Part shown: one piece after another, positions 10,291 to 20,938 of the stretch
How the letters are laid out: each line of letters begins with the position of its first letter
Position numbering within the stretch: the stretch's first letter is position 1
NCBI GenBank assembly: GCA_964017185.1
Contig: OZ024870.1
Span: forward strand, 22,777,621 to 22,841,620
From: Rugalucina vietnamica
Lineage: Eukaryota > Mollusca > Bivalvia > Lucinida > Lucinidae
Reading direction: 5' to 3'
Length of the DNA: 64,000 bases
The notes under the pieces: generated by a model
What the model was told of the DNA's origin: nothing
The model's database searches: none
What the model saw: the letters and a program-made list of their open reading frames with translations, nothing else
Position numbers and translations under genes: made by a program

Positions 10291-10870
10291 CACATTATAT
10301 TGACACGAAGTCTGAGACTTTGCTAGTAATTGATCTCAAGGTTAGATATTTCTTTTCGCAATTAGAGGCATAAGAACAAATCGCTGAATTTCCACGAAGG
10401 CTTTAAATTATCTGTATACAAGTCAATCCGCCTGCATCGAACTATCCTGCTCGACCTGAGTTTTGCTGCAAAGTTGCATCCATCAGTAATACGTAAAAAA
10501 AAACTTTTTATTTGGGTTGATTCCAGTAATACATACTACTGAAACTGATGTCGCTATTAATGACACAAAAATGTAGAAAAAAAAACCTGCATAACTTGTC
10601 TGTCCGACCTGTTCCTCTGATTCCGCATGTACTCAGCTAAAACTTGGACAGATAGGCGGTAAAATGACGGGTAACAATTCCAAGCAAGATACACGTAATA
10701 TCGATTTTGATATGATACATTTGGTTCCAGTCTGCAAATGCGTTCAACAGACCATGTCTCCAAATAGTACAGAGCGATATATTGCATATCCTACGAACAA
10801 AAGCAGTCTGACAGTCTTGTTTGAGTGGGCAATGTTGACTTAAGTGTCTGATTAAAAGAAACAAAAGCGA
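10291..10870. other. Unassigned spacer
   Basis: No protein similarity is recognised. Two short overlapping minus-strand frames (10,557-10,873) are open but lack motifs or repeat support, so I do not call them genes. Confidence 0.35.
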
Positions 10871-11200
10871 CAAAATGTGAAAATCGTGACAGCGACTTCA
10901 TTTTTAGCGTTACTCAACACAGGAAACAATTAAAATCATTTAAGGTGAATTAACAACTTGCTTTAAAAGCCATAATTGCTGTTTTAGTAGCAACTTTGAG
11001 GAATGATTTCAATTTCCACATAAATCAGCAAGAAATGTTTTTGAAGGTTCTTTCAGTTTTCACGTTGGAAATGAAATCGTGATCCTTCATGACGCATCAA
11101 AAAGAATGATCAATTTAGTTTTAATGTCATGCACTTAACAAATCCTATGAAATCACAGTGGTACATTCGCTGCTGGTGTTGGTTTCTGGCAAATTTTAGT
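10871..11200. repeat. 330 bp dispersed segment, solo copy
   Basis: Diverged copy of a segment that lies inside each tandem unit (28,571-29,095; 39,885-40,215; 53,345-53,680; 61,505-61,830) and once more at 50,095-50,430. Shared words are ATTAAAATCATTTAAG, GATCCTTCATGA and ATCAATTTAGTTTTAAT. Presence here, outside the array, shows that it is an interspersed repeat in its own right. Confidence 0.7.
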
Positions 11201-11496
11201 TTTCAATGGGATGAATCGATAGGAGCCCAAACAAATTATCACGTATACAGCTAGAGAAGACACATCAAAACATAACCACTTTGTCCGACTATAATATATG
11301 TATACCTTTGCAATTTATACTAAGAAAACAATGGCTATTTTACTTTTAATACAATGGCCCCGCCCATTGGGGCTTAAATAGATAGATGGGCTGCTTGTGC
11401 CTCCAGGCAAAGCTTATACGCTACTCACTGACCATGTGATTACTGGTCTCAGATCCTGCCCAGGAAAAGTGGTTCAAGTCAAACCATCCCTACGTA
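11201..11496. other. Unassigned spacer
   Basis: Nothing supported. A TA-rich stretch with the word TATATGTATACCTT and a GC-richer patch near 11,357-11,370 are the only local peculiarities. Confidence 0.3.
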
Positions 11497-12520
11497 TACG
11501 AGGGGCGTTCGGAAAGTTCGAATAATTGTCTGATCATTCACATAATATTTATAGTAAAACAAAAAGAAAAATACATATTTTAACTTCAATATATCCTCTA
11601 TAAAGGCTGTGAAAATCAAGGTAATGCACTGAGACATAATAAAAATATGTCCATCACAAAAGGGTGAGGTATGGGTACCCGGAGCACGCCAACGTCAAAA
11701 TGACGTTGCAAAAACGTCAAATATTATTTTAATCCAGTTGGCGATGATCACACTTTCTCAGCATAAACACCAACACTATCTACACATTTCATGTGTCTGA
11801 CCATTCTTTTGTAATAAGTTTTCGTAACCAGTATCAGTATGTGGTGATACATCTCCCTGAGTCTATTTTGCTAATATTCTCCGCTGAATCATCCAATTTT
11901 TCGCAATACTTAATGGAACAGAATTCCAAGTGCCGTTTGGTTTCTTCTAAAGTCGCCATCATTTGCTTTTGTTCCACTCTGAAAACATGAGAAACATTTG
12001 TACATAAATGCTGGACTACATTATTTATAGTTTTCCAGTTTATTTGACCATCCCAAGTGTTTCTGTGAGTGTTTTATGAAGAAAATACAGAAATTTATAA
12101 TCTTTTTTAACATAACGACACAATTTGACGTCATTGTTTTTCCATACAACCCTCGAAATAAAGGACCATAACTTCTTTGTGGAACATCAAATTGATTTTA
12201 AATTTTCAGGAAACAATGTCATGATGTTGAAATATTGCAAGACGATTCCATGCTTTTCTGGCGATGAGCAAACAGTCAGAAATTATGTTTATTTCTTTAA
12301 AACTTCGTTTATAAAGGTGATACTTTTCGGACTGCTCCGGGTACCAATGATGACGTTGCCACGGCAACCTGTATTTTTGGTTTCTATGCCCACTTTTCTT
12401 TCTTTTTTCGGTCAACAATTCAGAATAAGTTGAAGTTTATGCACACCAACTTTCAAGTACAATGGATGAAAATTATGAGAGATATAACACAATTACACGA
12501 ACTTTCCGAACAACCTACGT
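11497..12520. mobile_element. mariner-like non-autonomous element, about 1.0 kb
   Basis: The left end reads ACGAGGGGCGTTCGGAAAGTTC. The right end, read on the minus strand, gives ACGTAGGTTGTTCGGAAAGTTC. The shared GTTCGGAAAGTTCG core followed by AATTGT is an imperfect TIR of about 30 bp, bordered by TA dinucleotides, as in mariner elements. No reading frame inside resembles a transposase, so it is either a deletion derivative or completely decayed. A local palindromic patch AACGTCAAAATGACGTT lies near 11,690. Confidence 0.6.
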
Positions 12521-13335
12521 ATGTATAATTCTTCTTGGCTCACTTGGATGGTCATATTTCAAGCACTTGTTGGATGTCATGGCATCCTCCCATAAAATGG
12601 GAGTCCCGACATGAATAGCTGTTGACCGGGACGATCAGGGGATATACGTTACACGGGCATGTTTTCGTGATGGCAACGAGGGAGAAATGAATAATGCTTT
12701 ATTTGTATTCTACCTGTCTGCTGTGTTGCCTTTTGGAAAAATCATTGGCGAGACGTCGAAAATGTATACAGGAATACGACACTTTAACTTGGCAACGGTG
12801 CATGCGCTCTCGAAATCAGCATGAACGATTTACAGTCATTGCTCCCTAACAGAATGTGAATCGACGTCATTTTGCAAATTGTATAGGCAAATCAGAGAAG
12901 CGTGAAATTTATGCAACAGCATAGCAATTAAAACATTTCTTGAATAAAATCTGCAATACATTTGGGCATGTTTTTCACAAATGTCTAAATATGCATAAAT
13001 AGAATAATGCATAGCATTGCTTCATTTGGTCTTTACATGTGTGCTGATTAGCCTAAATCTTAATTAACTCGAGGAGTTGAGGAGTCAAGTATCGCGCTTG
13101 ATGTCTGAATATGCCTTGGGTTCATTGTCTGATTGTGTTTTGTTTTACGTGCCTTCAATATTGCGTCAAAATACGTCTGGGAGTGACGTTCCCCCATTAA
13201 AAAATCAGATTCTCCTGGAAATCTACAAATCCCGATCACATAGAGACATTCAGTATGAGTGGAGTGTGTTCTGTTTGTATCAGTACATATCTGCTTTTGG
13301 ATTGGTACTTTTGTTCTGACTGCAGCAGTTTATGG
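12521..13335. other. Unassigned spacer with one old repeat trace
   Basis: Positions 12,955-13,070 (ATGCATAAATAGAATAATGC ... CTTAATTAA) resemble 1,400-1,490. Apart from this no gene, hairpin or repeat is clear. Confidence 0.35.
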
Positions 13336-13556
13336 ACCAGTCATTTGTATCCACGGCCCCACTGTGAATAGCGGGGCGTTTAACTTTTCAGTTTTTAAAG
13401 CCCGGCTAAAAGCCAAGCACTGTAGTGTCAGATTTGAGGTTAAATCCCGGCGAAAAGCCCCGACTTCCCCCAGAGGCTGCCAATAACGTGGAACAACATG
13501 TGGTAGTTGTTCTATTAAAAAAAAAATATATGATAAAGCTTTATTTTATTTTATTT

Positions 13557-13592
<36 letters not shown>

Positions 13593-14045
13593 CATTATTA
13601 TTTTTTTTTTTATTTTATTTTATTTTATTTTTTTCATTCATTCAGTTTTACGTCCCTTTCAAGATTATTTCAGCCCATATGAGACTAGCCAACCAGTATG
13701 TGGGCGAGAACAGGAGAACTCCGAGAAAAAACACCTGACACAACCGCAAGCAGAACTTGGCTTGTCTCACATGTGGCCAGTGCGGGATAAAGGGTTTTTA
13801 AATTCTGCATGTAAATGTACAGGATCATTTGTAAATTGTAAAGGACCATGGAAGTAATAAAATGTCAAAATATAACTATTATCTAATTTAAATTAATGTT
13901 TACGACAGTGTATTGGCGGAAAATATAAACCCCGGCACATCCCCGGCACTGCCGGGACTCATCAGAGGTTAAATCCCGGCACTTAAGCCCCGCTGTGGCT
14001 CTGCTATACCCGGTCCTAGGGGAGCTGGGGATACAAATGACCGGT
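13336..14045. mobile_element. 710 bp TIR element, CATTTGTATCC ends
   Basis: The left end ACCAGTCATTTGTATCCACG and the right end read inward on the minus strand ACCGGTCATTTGTATCCCCA give an imperfect TIR of about 25 bp. Both flanks inside carry AAATCCCGGC...AAGCCCCG words, so subterminal repeats are present too. The middle holds a T-rich tract and an unrelated insert at about 13,636-13,800. No transposase is present. A clean target duplication is not visible. Confidence 0.6.
13518..13640. repeat. Poly-T and TTTTA low-complexity tract
   Basis: A pure T run flanked on both sides by TTTTA pentanucleotide repeats, giving a symmetric simple-sequence block inside the 710 bp element. It borders a segment (ATTCATTCAGTTTTACGTCC onward) that may be a retroposed sequence in minus orientation, with the T run as its reversed A tail. 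Confidence 0.85.
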
Positions 14046-14480
14046 GCATTATTCTAAATTTTAACGTAGGAAAATGTTTCAAAGCATTGGCTTTGCTCAA
14101 GCGAGAAAGATGAAATAACATTTTTGTTTATCATTAATTATTCAGAGGTCTCTTATAAAAATCACAAAGGAAACCGATGACAAGACCAGATCAGAGAGTA
14201 TATGAGCAACATAACTTTTATGTTTTAGCAACTTCCGGCTGGTTGACTTTTTTTGGAGCCGTAAAAATTGAATTTTATTTCCAAAGATTTTTAGTGAAAT
14301 TATCGTGTCTTATGAACAATTATTACATGCTGGGACAATTTTAGTATTGATTTTATTGAACCGCAGTGTGCAGATGGTAAAAGACATTAAATGAGCCAGA
14401 ATTTAATCGAATTTCATTGGAGGCGGTGAACAGGTATTTTGGGTCCATCCAGTTTATCCGGGCCTAGTAAAAAGACTTGA
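14046..14480. other. Probable upstream or 5' UTR region of the LINE
   Basis: No protein or repeat is recognised. It lies between the TIR element and ORF1 of the retrotransposon. Some of it may be LINE 5' UTR, but no target duplication could be matched to the sequence after 20,641, so the 5' boundary is unknown. Confidence 0.3.
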
Positions 14481-14516
14481 TTGGTGGCAGTTCATGTGGT
14501 CTTTAGCTGTCATAAA

Positions 14517-14829
14517 ATGAGTGATTCACATCTACACGACGAATTAGGTGAAACTGACTTATTGGAGGGTGCAGAGAGTTACGTGAACTCAGTAATGTCA
14601 TCTCAAACTGTCTTAAGTTCACCTGTAACTGAATTTTTCAGCAAGAGAAAGCGTCATTTGTCAGTACCCACAATACAGGACTCAGCAAAGAAACTTCGTG
14701 GTATTTGCTCAGACAGTAGTGATCTTACAGATGGATTGGAGCGTAGTGACGAGCTTGTAGAAATTACGGAGCTCCCAGAGAATGTCGGGCAGGGTCAGTG
14801 TAGGAAGGTCATAACTGCCAAGACAAAAA
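14517..14829 (+). pseudogene. LINE ORF1, N-terminal piece
   Basis: The frame starts at ATG 14,517 (MSDSHLHDELGETDLLEG); an in-frame ATG at 14,481 is less likely because the codons between them look like leader. The piece is acidic to polar with no known fold, containing a short basic patch SKRKRH. It is cut at about 14,829 by the repeat core on the other strand, and the coding sequence resumes after 15,182. Confidence 0.65.
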
Positions 14830-15182
14830 GGTACAAGTAGGCAAAGATCAGGAAAAGGCGCAATCAGAAAAAGATTCCCACTCCAAAAACCGAGGTGGGA
14901 AAAAACCAAACTAACAATCAGGTACTTATACCATGAAACAATCGTAAGCCGAATGGGCAGCTATTTTCCCAATAGGTGGCCACTCAGTTACCTTAACTTA
15001 ACTAAAAATATGTAAACATACATAAGGCGCCAACAGCACAAAAAATTTTTAAACACCAAGACATAAAACAAAAAGAACCACCACAGAAGTATCGACTTGG
15101 AACGATCAGTAATACAAAGTTACTGGCGGGCTTAAACCGGTTTTACATGGCCATAACCTCACCCTCAGCTTCTGCAGTGGTA
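14829..15182 (-). repeat. RT-tail repeat core inserted in LINE ORF1
   Basis: Begins AAAAAGGTACAAGTAGGCAA and ends CTCAGCTTCTGCAGTGG, the reverse complement of the tail repeat. Coding sequence of ORF1 lies on both sides, so this is a later insertion. No convincing target duplication is seen. Copies of the same core at 31,254-31,576 and 55,944-56,272 lie beside a fragment matching the ORF1 segment that follows here. Confidence 0.75.
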
Positions 15183-15189
15183 GGAAAAT

Positions 15190-16604
15190 ACAAACTGATT
15201 GCAAGCAATCCCTGAGGATTGGAAAAATAAGAGCATTAAATGGAGCATTAAAACTGTACAAACCACAAAAGAAAGGTGGAGAAACAATATGTACAGCGGC
15301 TAGCGTACATGTGGATGCGGATGTCAGCGTTAAAGATATGATTTCTCAAATGAATAACACAATGCAGACATTGTTTGCATCCCTAAGTGACAAGATGAAA
15401 CAGATGGAGAATAATATTGAGAGTAAGTTGGTCCATAAATTTAATCAGCAGATTGATAAACGTGTGAACTCTGAAAGCAAAAAAAAAATAAAAAGAGATG
15501 GAGTCGCAGTTATCAGAATTGCGCACTGACTTGTGTGATGATATTGCTAAAATCAACGCCAGGTTAAATTCCTTGAGTGAAAATTTTGAAAGTAACCAAC
15601 CAGCTAGCCAGTTTAGGCCAGATGGAAAATTCCAGAACATGGAAAAGAACATAATCATTCGTAATTTACCATATACTTCAGATGAGGATCTGCGTGGTAA
15701 GATTTATGGGTTGCTGAGGGACGGCCTAAAACTAGCAGAAGTTGTGATTGACAATGTGGAGCGAAAAGAGTCGCGCGTGGAATCATCCCCAGGTGTTATA
15801 GTGGTAACACTTGGTTCACAGGAGGATAAACGCAGCATTCTGAAGGTTAAGGCCAATTTGAACAAAAGTGATAGGTTTAAGCGTGTGTTCATTCATCCAG
15901 ACCTACCAAAACATGAGCGACAGGTGGCAGCAAATTTCAGAAAGGTGGTAAATGCAGTCCAAAATAGTGAGGTGAAACTTTTTGTTAAAGGGTCTAGGGT
16001 GCTTTCGTCAAGGCGCTCTGCAGTGGAAGAGGACGTTTCTGCTCGGGATAGATCACATTCGAGGGGAAGGGACTCTAGGGTGCTTTCGTCAAGGCGCCCT
16101 TCTGCGGAAGAGGACGTCTCTTCTCGGGATAGATCACAATCGCGGGGCAGGGGCTCCAGGGAAAGGCCGACATCGACTCAGTATTCTGAAGACGAATATA
16201 TGGATACAAATACTTTCAATTCAGGACAGAGTGATTCTTATCAAAATAGACGCAGTCGCGACGATAGGAAATTTTCTGCGCATGGGATGCGTGGAAACCA
16301 GAGAAATGTTCATAATAGTGTGAATTTCGACCAAGACTTGTCCTCTAATGATGGTCGCCCCTCAGCTAGTGGTCGGTCATCGAGGAAACCTCCTGCGGAT
16401 CGAAGTGGGCATTCGAATCGTGAAATCAATCGTAGTAGGCATTTCTCAGGTGATAGGCACGTAGAGCAACATGGGCGTTCCAATGTTGGTGGTCAGTCGC
16501 GCCAGTCAAATGACATACACAGATCTGACAGAAACCAGCAACCTCGTGACAGTTACCATGGTTACAGTCGAAATGACTTTAATTCAAGGTCATACTCAAA
16601 ATAG
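15190..16604 (+). pseudogene. LINE ORF1, coiled-coil, RNA-binding and SR-like parts
   Basis: The frame from about 15,190 to 15,529 reads through MISQMNNTMQTLFASLSDKM, a probable coiled coil. A run of ten A at about 15,480-15,489 shifts the frame, and coding continues in the frame of 15,498-16,604. The latter has an RRM-like core starting NIIIRNLPYTSDEDLRGKIY and ending FVKGSRVLSS, about 110 residues, as in many non-LTR ORF1 proteins that bind their own RNA. The tail is rich in Arg and Ser with an internal duplication of about 28 residues (SSRRSAVEEDVSARDRSHSR and its near-copy). Stop TAG at 16,602-16,604. Confidence 0.7.
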
Positions 16605-17470
16605 GTCCAAATAGGGTTTTGGAATGTAAATGGCTGGAATGCTTGTGAAAGTTCATTAAATTTTAAGGTCCGACATTCCTGTCTGAATTACATAGATATT
16701 GATATGCTGGCAGTAGCTGAATCACATTTAAATGGAAATGAAGAACTCAGGGAGCCAGGTTACATATGGTTTGGTCAGAATCGTCAAAATATGCATATAA
16801 AAGCTAAAAGTGGCTCAGGTGGTATTGGTCTGTTAATCAAAAACATTTTTGCTAGTAGCTATAATATTCAGATCCTTGATAAAAGTTACGAAGGTATTTT
16901 GTGGATAAATTTTAAACATGTTTCAACTGGGTTTAGCTTTAACTTGTGTGTGTGTTATCTAGCTCCTGAGGGCTCATCTAGATATGTAAATGTTGATGAA
17001 TTTTTTGACACCTTGTTGACCAAAGTTTATCAATATCAAAATATGGGTCAATATTATATTTGTGGCGACTTTAATAGCCGCCTTGGTGAGCTAGTAGACT
17101 ATATTGAAGGTGTTGATGATTTACCCCCAAGAGATATACTGGACTTCAGTAAGAATGCTCATGGTCAATATTTTTGCAATTTTTGATTGACAGTAATTGC
17201 TGTATTTTAAATGGAAGGACAGATACCCAGAAAAAATAATTATACATCAATTTCAACGAAAGGCAAAGCGGTTGTTGATTATTTTTCTGTTCCATATACT
17301 TCACTGCAATCTATTGAAAGTTTTGAAATATTAATTTCATCAAGTGTAGTACATCTAGCCTGTAAAGATATGTGATTTGAGTCGAGACATGTACCTGATC
17401 ATTCTTTACTGAAGTGCAGCATTACGCTAGTTGGTCAAAATGAGCAAAGTCCATGTAAAAATAGTGTACC
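16605..17470 (+). pseudogene. LINE ORF2, APE-type endonuclease domain
   Basis: Reads in the same frame as ORF1 directly after its stop: IGFWNVNGW (conserved Asn), AVAESHL (catalytic Glu), GGIGLLIK, and YICGDFNSR (GDFN motif). A frameshift at about 17,186 breaks it. Later traces in other frames are STKGKAVVDY and RHVPDHSLL, the usual final SDH-type motif. All expected APE motifs can therefore be found, but not in one frame. The enzyme would nick the target DNA for target-primed reverse transcription. Confidence 0.75.
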
Positions 17471-17474
17471 TGAT

Positions 17475-18021
17475 GTGTCTTATACCAAATTTGACTGTGG
17501 TACCATTCCACTGGGCTTTTGTGAAGATGAAAGTTTTTTATTATCATTAAATGAGAAAATTAATGAAATTAGTTCATCATATTCTGTACAAGAAGAAGTC
17601 AATTTGCTCTATAATGAGTTTTGTGGAGCTTTGAAAAATGAAATGTTTCAGAAATTGCCACATACACATAAAACTGAAATTTGGACTTAAAAATAAACGT
17701 CGAAGACACAAAAAGCCCTGGTGGAATGATAGTCTTGCAGACAAACGGAACCAAGTTTGCCAAGCAGAGCGCAACTGGCTTAAAACAAAAGATAAGAACC
17801 GAAATGAGCTGAAAAATGTCTTTATACGGATACATATAGATTTTGATAGAGAAGTACAGCGTGCAAAAAGAAGATATTGGGTCCAGTTACAAAATGAAAT
17901 GGTCAGTAGCTTAGACACAAATCCTCGAGAGTTTTGGAAAACAATAGGTCGCACTGGTGTAGCTGATAATAGGAACCAAAAAATTCCTTTCGAAGTCAAT
18001 ACGAAGGAAGGCTCCAAATAG
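17475..18021 (+). pseudogene. LINE ORF2, endonuclease-RT linker
   Basis: Two overlapping frames (17,475-17,690 and 17,638-18,021) hold the linker typical of these elements: a KKPWWNDSLADKRNQV block, which is the usual PWW-N-x-L signature, followed by a basic helical region ending REFWKTIGR. A one-base shift near 17,690 separates the two parts and a stop TAG at 18,019-18,021 separates it from the RT. Confidence 0.65.
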
Positions 18022-18042
18022 TGGAAGCAGGATTTTGAGAAA

Positions 18043-19352
18043 ATGTATAATGTACAGTCATCATCTAGCATATTGAATGATTTTGAGATAGATCCTCAAG
18101 GTTTTGATAATGTACATGGTAATCAGACTTTTTCTGATGTAAGCGATTTCTGCTGTCCAATCACTCTCGAGGAAGTTTGTCGAGCTATCTTACAGTTGAA
18201 GTCAAATAAAGCCTCTGGGGTGGATGAGATTCCTGGTGAGGTCTTGAAAAATGCCAAAGTAATTGAATTTTTGCATAAGTTTTTTAACACTTGTTTTAAT
18301 ACAGGAAAAAATCAAGAGGCATGGTCGAAAGGTATTATAAATCCAATTCCAAAAGCCTCTACCAGTGATTCTAGGGATCCACTCTCATATAGAGGTATTA
18401 CTCTAGCACCTGTGACATATAAAGTATATTGTTCAATTTTGAATGAAAGGTTAATTAGCTGGAATGAACAGCATAATATTATTGTTGATGAACAGAATGG
18501 ATTTAGGAAAAAAGGATTACATTAGATCATTTGAGTAGTTTAACCAGCATTATTGAAACCAGGAAAAAAGCAAGAAAGCAAACTTATTGTGCCTTCATAG
18601 ATTTTCAAAAGGCATTTGATACTGTGAATAGAGATATTTTGTGGCATAAATTACAAAGTATTGGTCTGAAAGATAAATTATTTGCAGCCATTAAAGGGTT
18701 GTATGATAAGGTTATTTGCTCAGTAAGAGTAAATGGTTTCAGTACTGACTGGTTTGCAGTAAAATGTGGTTTGAAGCAAGGTTGTCCATTATCTCCAGTC
18801 CTATTCAGCTTTTTTATCAATGCTCTTGCCTTGAAAATGAGAAATACATGTATAGGTGTGGCTTGCGGAGAGGATAAGGTAAACATTTTATTATTTGCTT
18901 ATGACATTGTACTTTTGGCCGAAAACCCGGAAGATTTACAAGTGCTACTGAAAACACTGAGTATATGGTGTAAGCTGAATGGAATGGTGATAAATGGGTC
19001 AAAATCAAACATAGTTCACTTCCGAACACCATCAATATCCCGTTCAGATGTAGTTTTTAAAGTTGGTGATATAACCCTGGATGTGGTAGAGTCTTATAAA
19101 TATTTAGGTCTCATTTTAACTGAATTTTTAGACTTTTCAAAAACAGCAGCAGCAGCAGCTAAATCTGCAAATACAGCATTAGGTCTCATTATAGCTAAAG
19201 CAAAGTCATTTGGTGGGTTGCCATATAATGTCTTTTATAATTTATATAAGAGTATTGTTTGTCCAGTAATTATGTATGGCGCCCCAATATGGGGTACAGA
19301 ATCTTTTAGTTGTATTCAGGCGGTGCAAAATAGAGCTGCTAAATGTTGGTAA
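18043..19352 (+). pseudogene. LINE ORF2, reverse transcriptase with a mutated active site
   Basis: RT blocks appear in order: SNKASGVDEIPGEVL, NPIPK...YRGITLAP, DEQNGFRKK, then after a shift at about 18,510-18,531 FIDFQKAFDTVNRDILWHKL (first catalytic Asp), GLKQGCPLSPVLFSFFINAL, and LLFAYDIVLLAE. The last should read FADD; codon 18,900-18,902 is TAT (Tyr) where GAT (Asp) is expected, a single G-to-T change that would abolish metal binding. SYKYLGLIL follows. It is therefore dead through both frameshift and active-site loss. Confidence 0.85.
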
Positions 19353-20118
19353 ATACACTCCAGTGGCTGCTGTGAATGGCGACACTGCATGGTACCCAAT
19401 GGAGTGCAGGTTATGGAAGTCTGTTTTAAATCATCGGTGCCGTTTGGTAAATATGGATGATAATCGATTACACAAGAAAGTATTTAAGTGGTGTGATCTA
19501 AAAAGTTCCAACTCTTGCAAAAACTGGAATTTTAAAGTAAAGAAGCAATTCCAAAAGTATAATGCTCAGGATAGCTACCAAATTGCATATCCTGTAGAGT
19601 CTAGTTCCATATGTTCTTTGATTGGCAGTAGAGTGTATGAAAACTTTGTTGAGAAATGGCACGGCGATTTAAATCGGACCTCTTCTCGTAGAGGCACTGG
19701 TGGAAACAAACTTCGTACATATAGACAGATGAAAAGTGATTTTCATGTTGAACCTTATTGTCTAAACATATTGTCTAGAAAGCATAGAGGATCTCTAGCT
19801 AAGTTTCGGTCAGGAACAGCCCCTATCAAAGTTGAAACAGGCCGCTACCAAAATTTGGACTTGAGCGAACGGGTTTGCTTCCATTGTGCCACTTGCATCG
19901 AAGATGAGGAACATGTTTTGATGGTATGCCGTATATATGAGGATTTAAGGCTGAGTTTAATACGCGAAGCTGTATTGATCAACCCTGATTTTGAGGGCCT
20001 CAGTGATATTCAGATGTGTTTTATTTTGTCTGATTCACAAATAGTTAGATCGAGTGCTAAGGTTTGTACACTGATACTTGAACGAAGAAGGAATTTTCTA
20101 AGTCGTACTAGTATGTGA
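19276..20118 (+). pseudogene. LINE ORF2, C-terminal domain with a Cys/His knuckle
   Basis: The frame overlaps the RT end in another phase, indicating a shift at about 19,340. It encodes the long region after the thumb and a Cys-His cluster CFHCATCIEDEEHVLMVC at about residues 210-230, the usual C-terminal zinc-binding motif of CR1/L2/Jockey-type ORF2 proteins, followed by RIYEDLR. It ends at 20,118 with SRTSM. Confidence 0.7.
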
Positions 20119-20641
20119 AGCTTATTCCAGAAAATTATTTTCAACTTTTTGTATAGTCTCCTGCAAAAACCCTTCTGCATTACTGCTTTTTATGTAAAAA
20201 AAAGTTGAAGCCTAGTAGTCTTTGTGTGTGGTGCGTATGTACATGTAGTTTCATACCCACCAGCACAAACTTAAGAGATTTTTTTTTATTTCTTTTGTGT
20301 TTTATGAGTCTGTGTTTTTAATGTTCTATGTGCATATGTGCTATGACTTGAGAAGGTCTGTCTTGGCATTCCACCAGTGGTGTGTGCTGGTGATGATCCA
20401 AATTTAGTAAAGGCTTAGTTCTAAGACAGTTTTTCTCTGGGCAGGGCCCATATGTTTATATGTCATTTCATGTGTATATAGCTTTTAAACCGTATATACT
20501 TGAAATTTGTAATTCTTATTGTCTCTCGCAATTTTTTTAGAATGGCAGTCGTATATGTATATGTGAGTTTTATATGTAAGATATGTTTTAATGTATACAC
20601 TGGTGAGACACAAATAAACGATACTTGACTTGACTTGACTT
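20119..20641 (+). other. LINE 3' UTR and ACTTG tail
   Basis: Non-coding, T-rich, with a polyadenylation-like AATAAA at 20,613-20,618 followed at once by four tandem ACTTG units. Terminal short tandem repeats are used by L2/CR1-type elements for priming, so this is taken as the true 3' end. Confidence 0.65.
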
Positions 20642-20938
20642 ATGTTTAGGCTAATCAAGGAGAGTGGGAAGGGGGAAATAAAATGGAGCGACGTTCTTGA
20701 ATACGACCGTCTTATATTTTTCTTATTTGCATCGATTGCTCCCAGTCGTGATCGTGGGCGTGATTTTAGCATGTTTGAGGCATTCATATTATTTATGTTC
20801 AGTGTTTAATGCATCATACACAATTTGGTAATTTAAGAGACAATAAATATCATAAATACGCTCAAATGCAGATATTAAACAGTAACTTTATTTCTCTATT
20901 TTGAACATAAACAGTCTCATTCATAACAATTATTTTAA
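20642..20938. other. Unassigned spacer before the TTAA element
   Basis: No gene or known repeat. It ends in TTAA at 20,935-20,938, the presumed target of the following element. Confidence 0.35.

Larger units (their letters stand above)
14481..20641 (+). mobile_element. Near full-length broken non-LTR retrotransposon
   Basis: The order is ORF1, APE-type endonuclease, reverse transcriptase, C-terminal zinc knuckle, a 0.5 kb 3' UTR with AATAAA at 20,613-20,618, and a terminal short tandem repeat of ACTTG (20,623-20,641). This layout and a microsatellite rather than poly-A tail fit the Jockey-superfamily (CR1/L2-like) lineages; the exact clade needs a phylogeny. Several frameshifts, a mutated RT active site and a foreign insertion show that it is dead. 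The parts are listed separately. Confidence 0.8.

Noticed and set aside
10557-10873. Two overlapping minus-strand frames in unassigned sequence
   Set aside because: No motifs, no paralogue, and the overlap of two frames of similar length is expected by chance.
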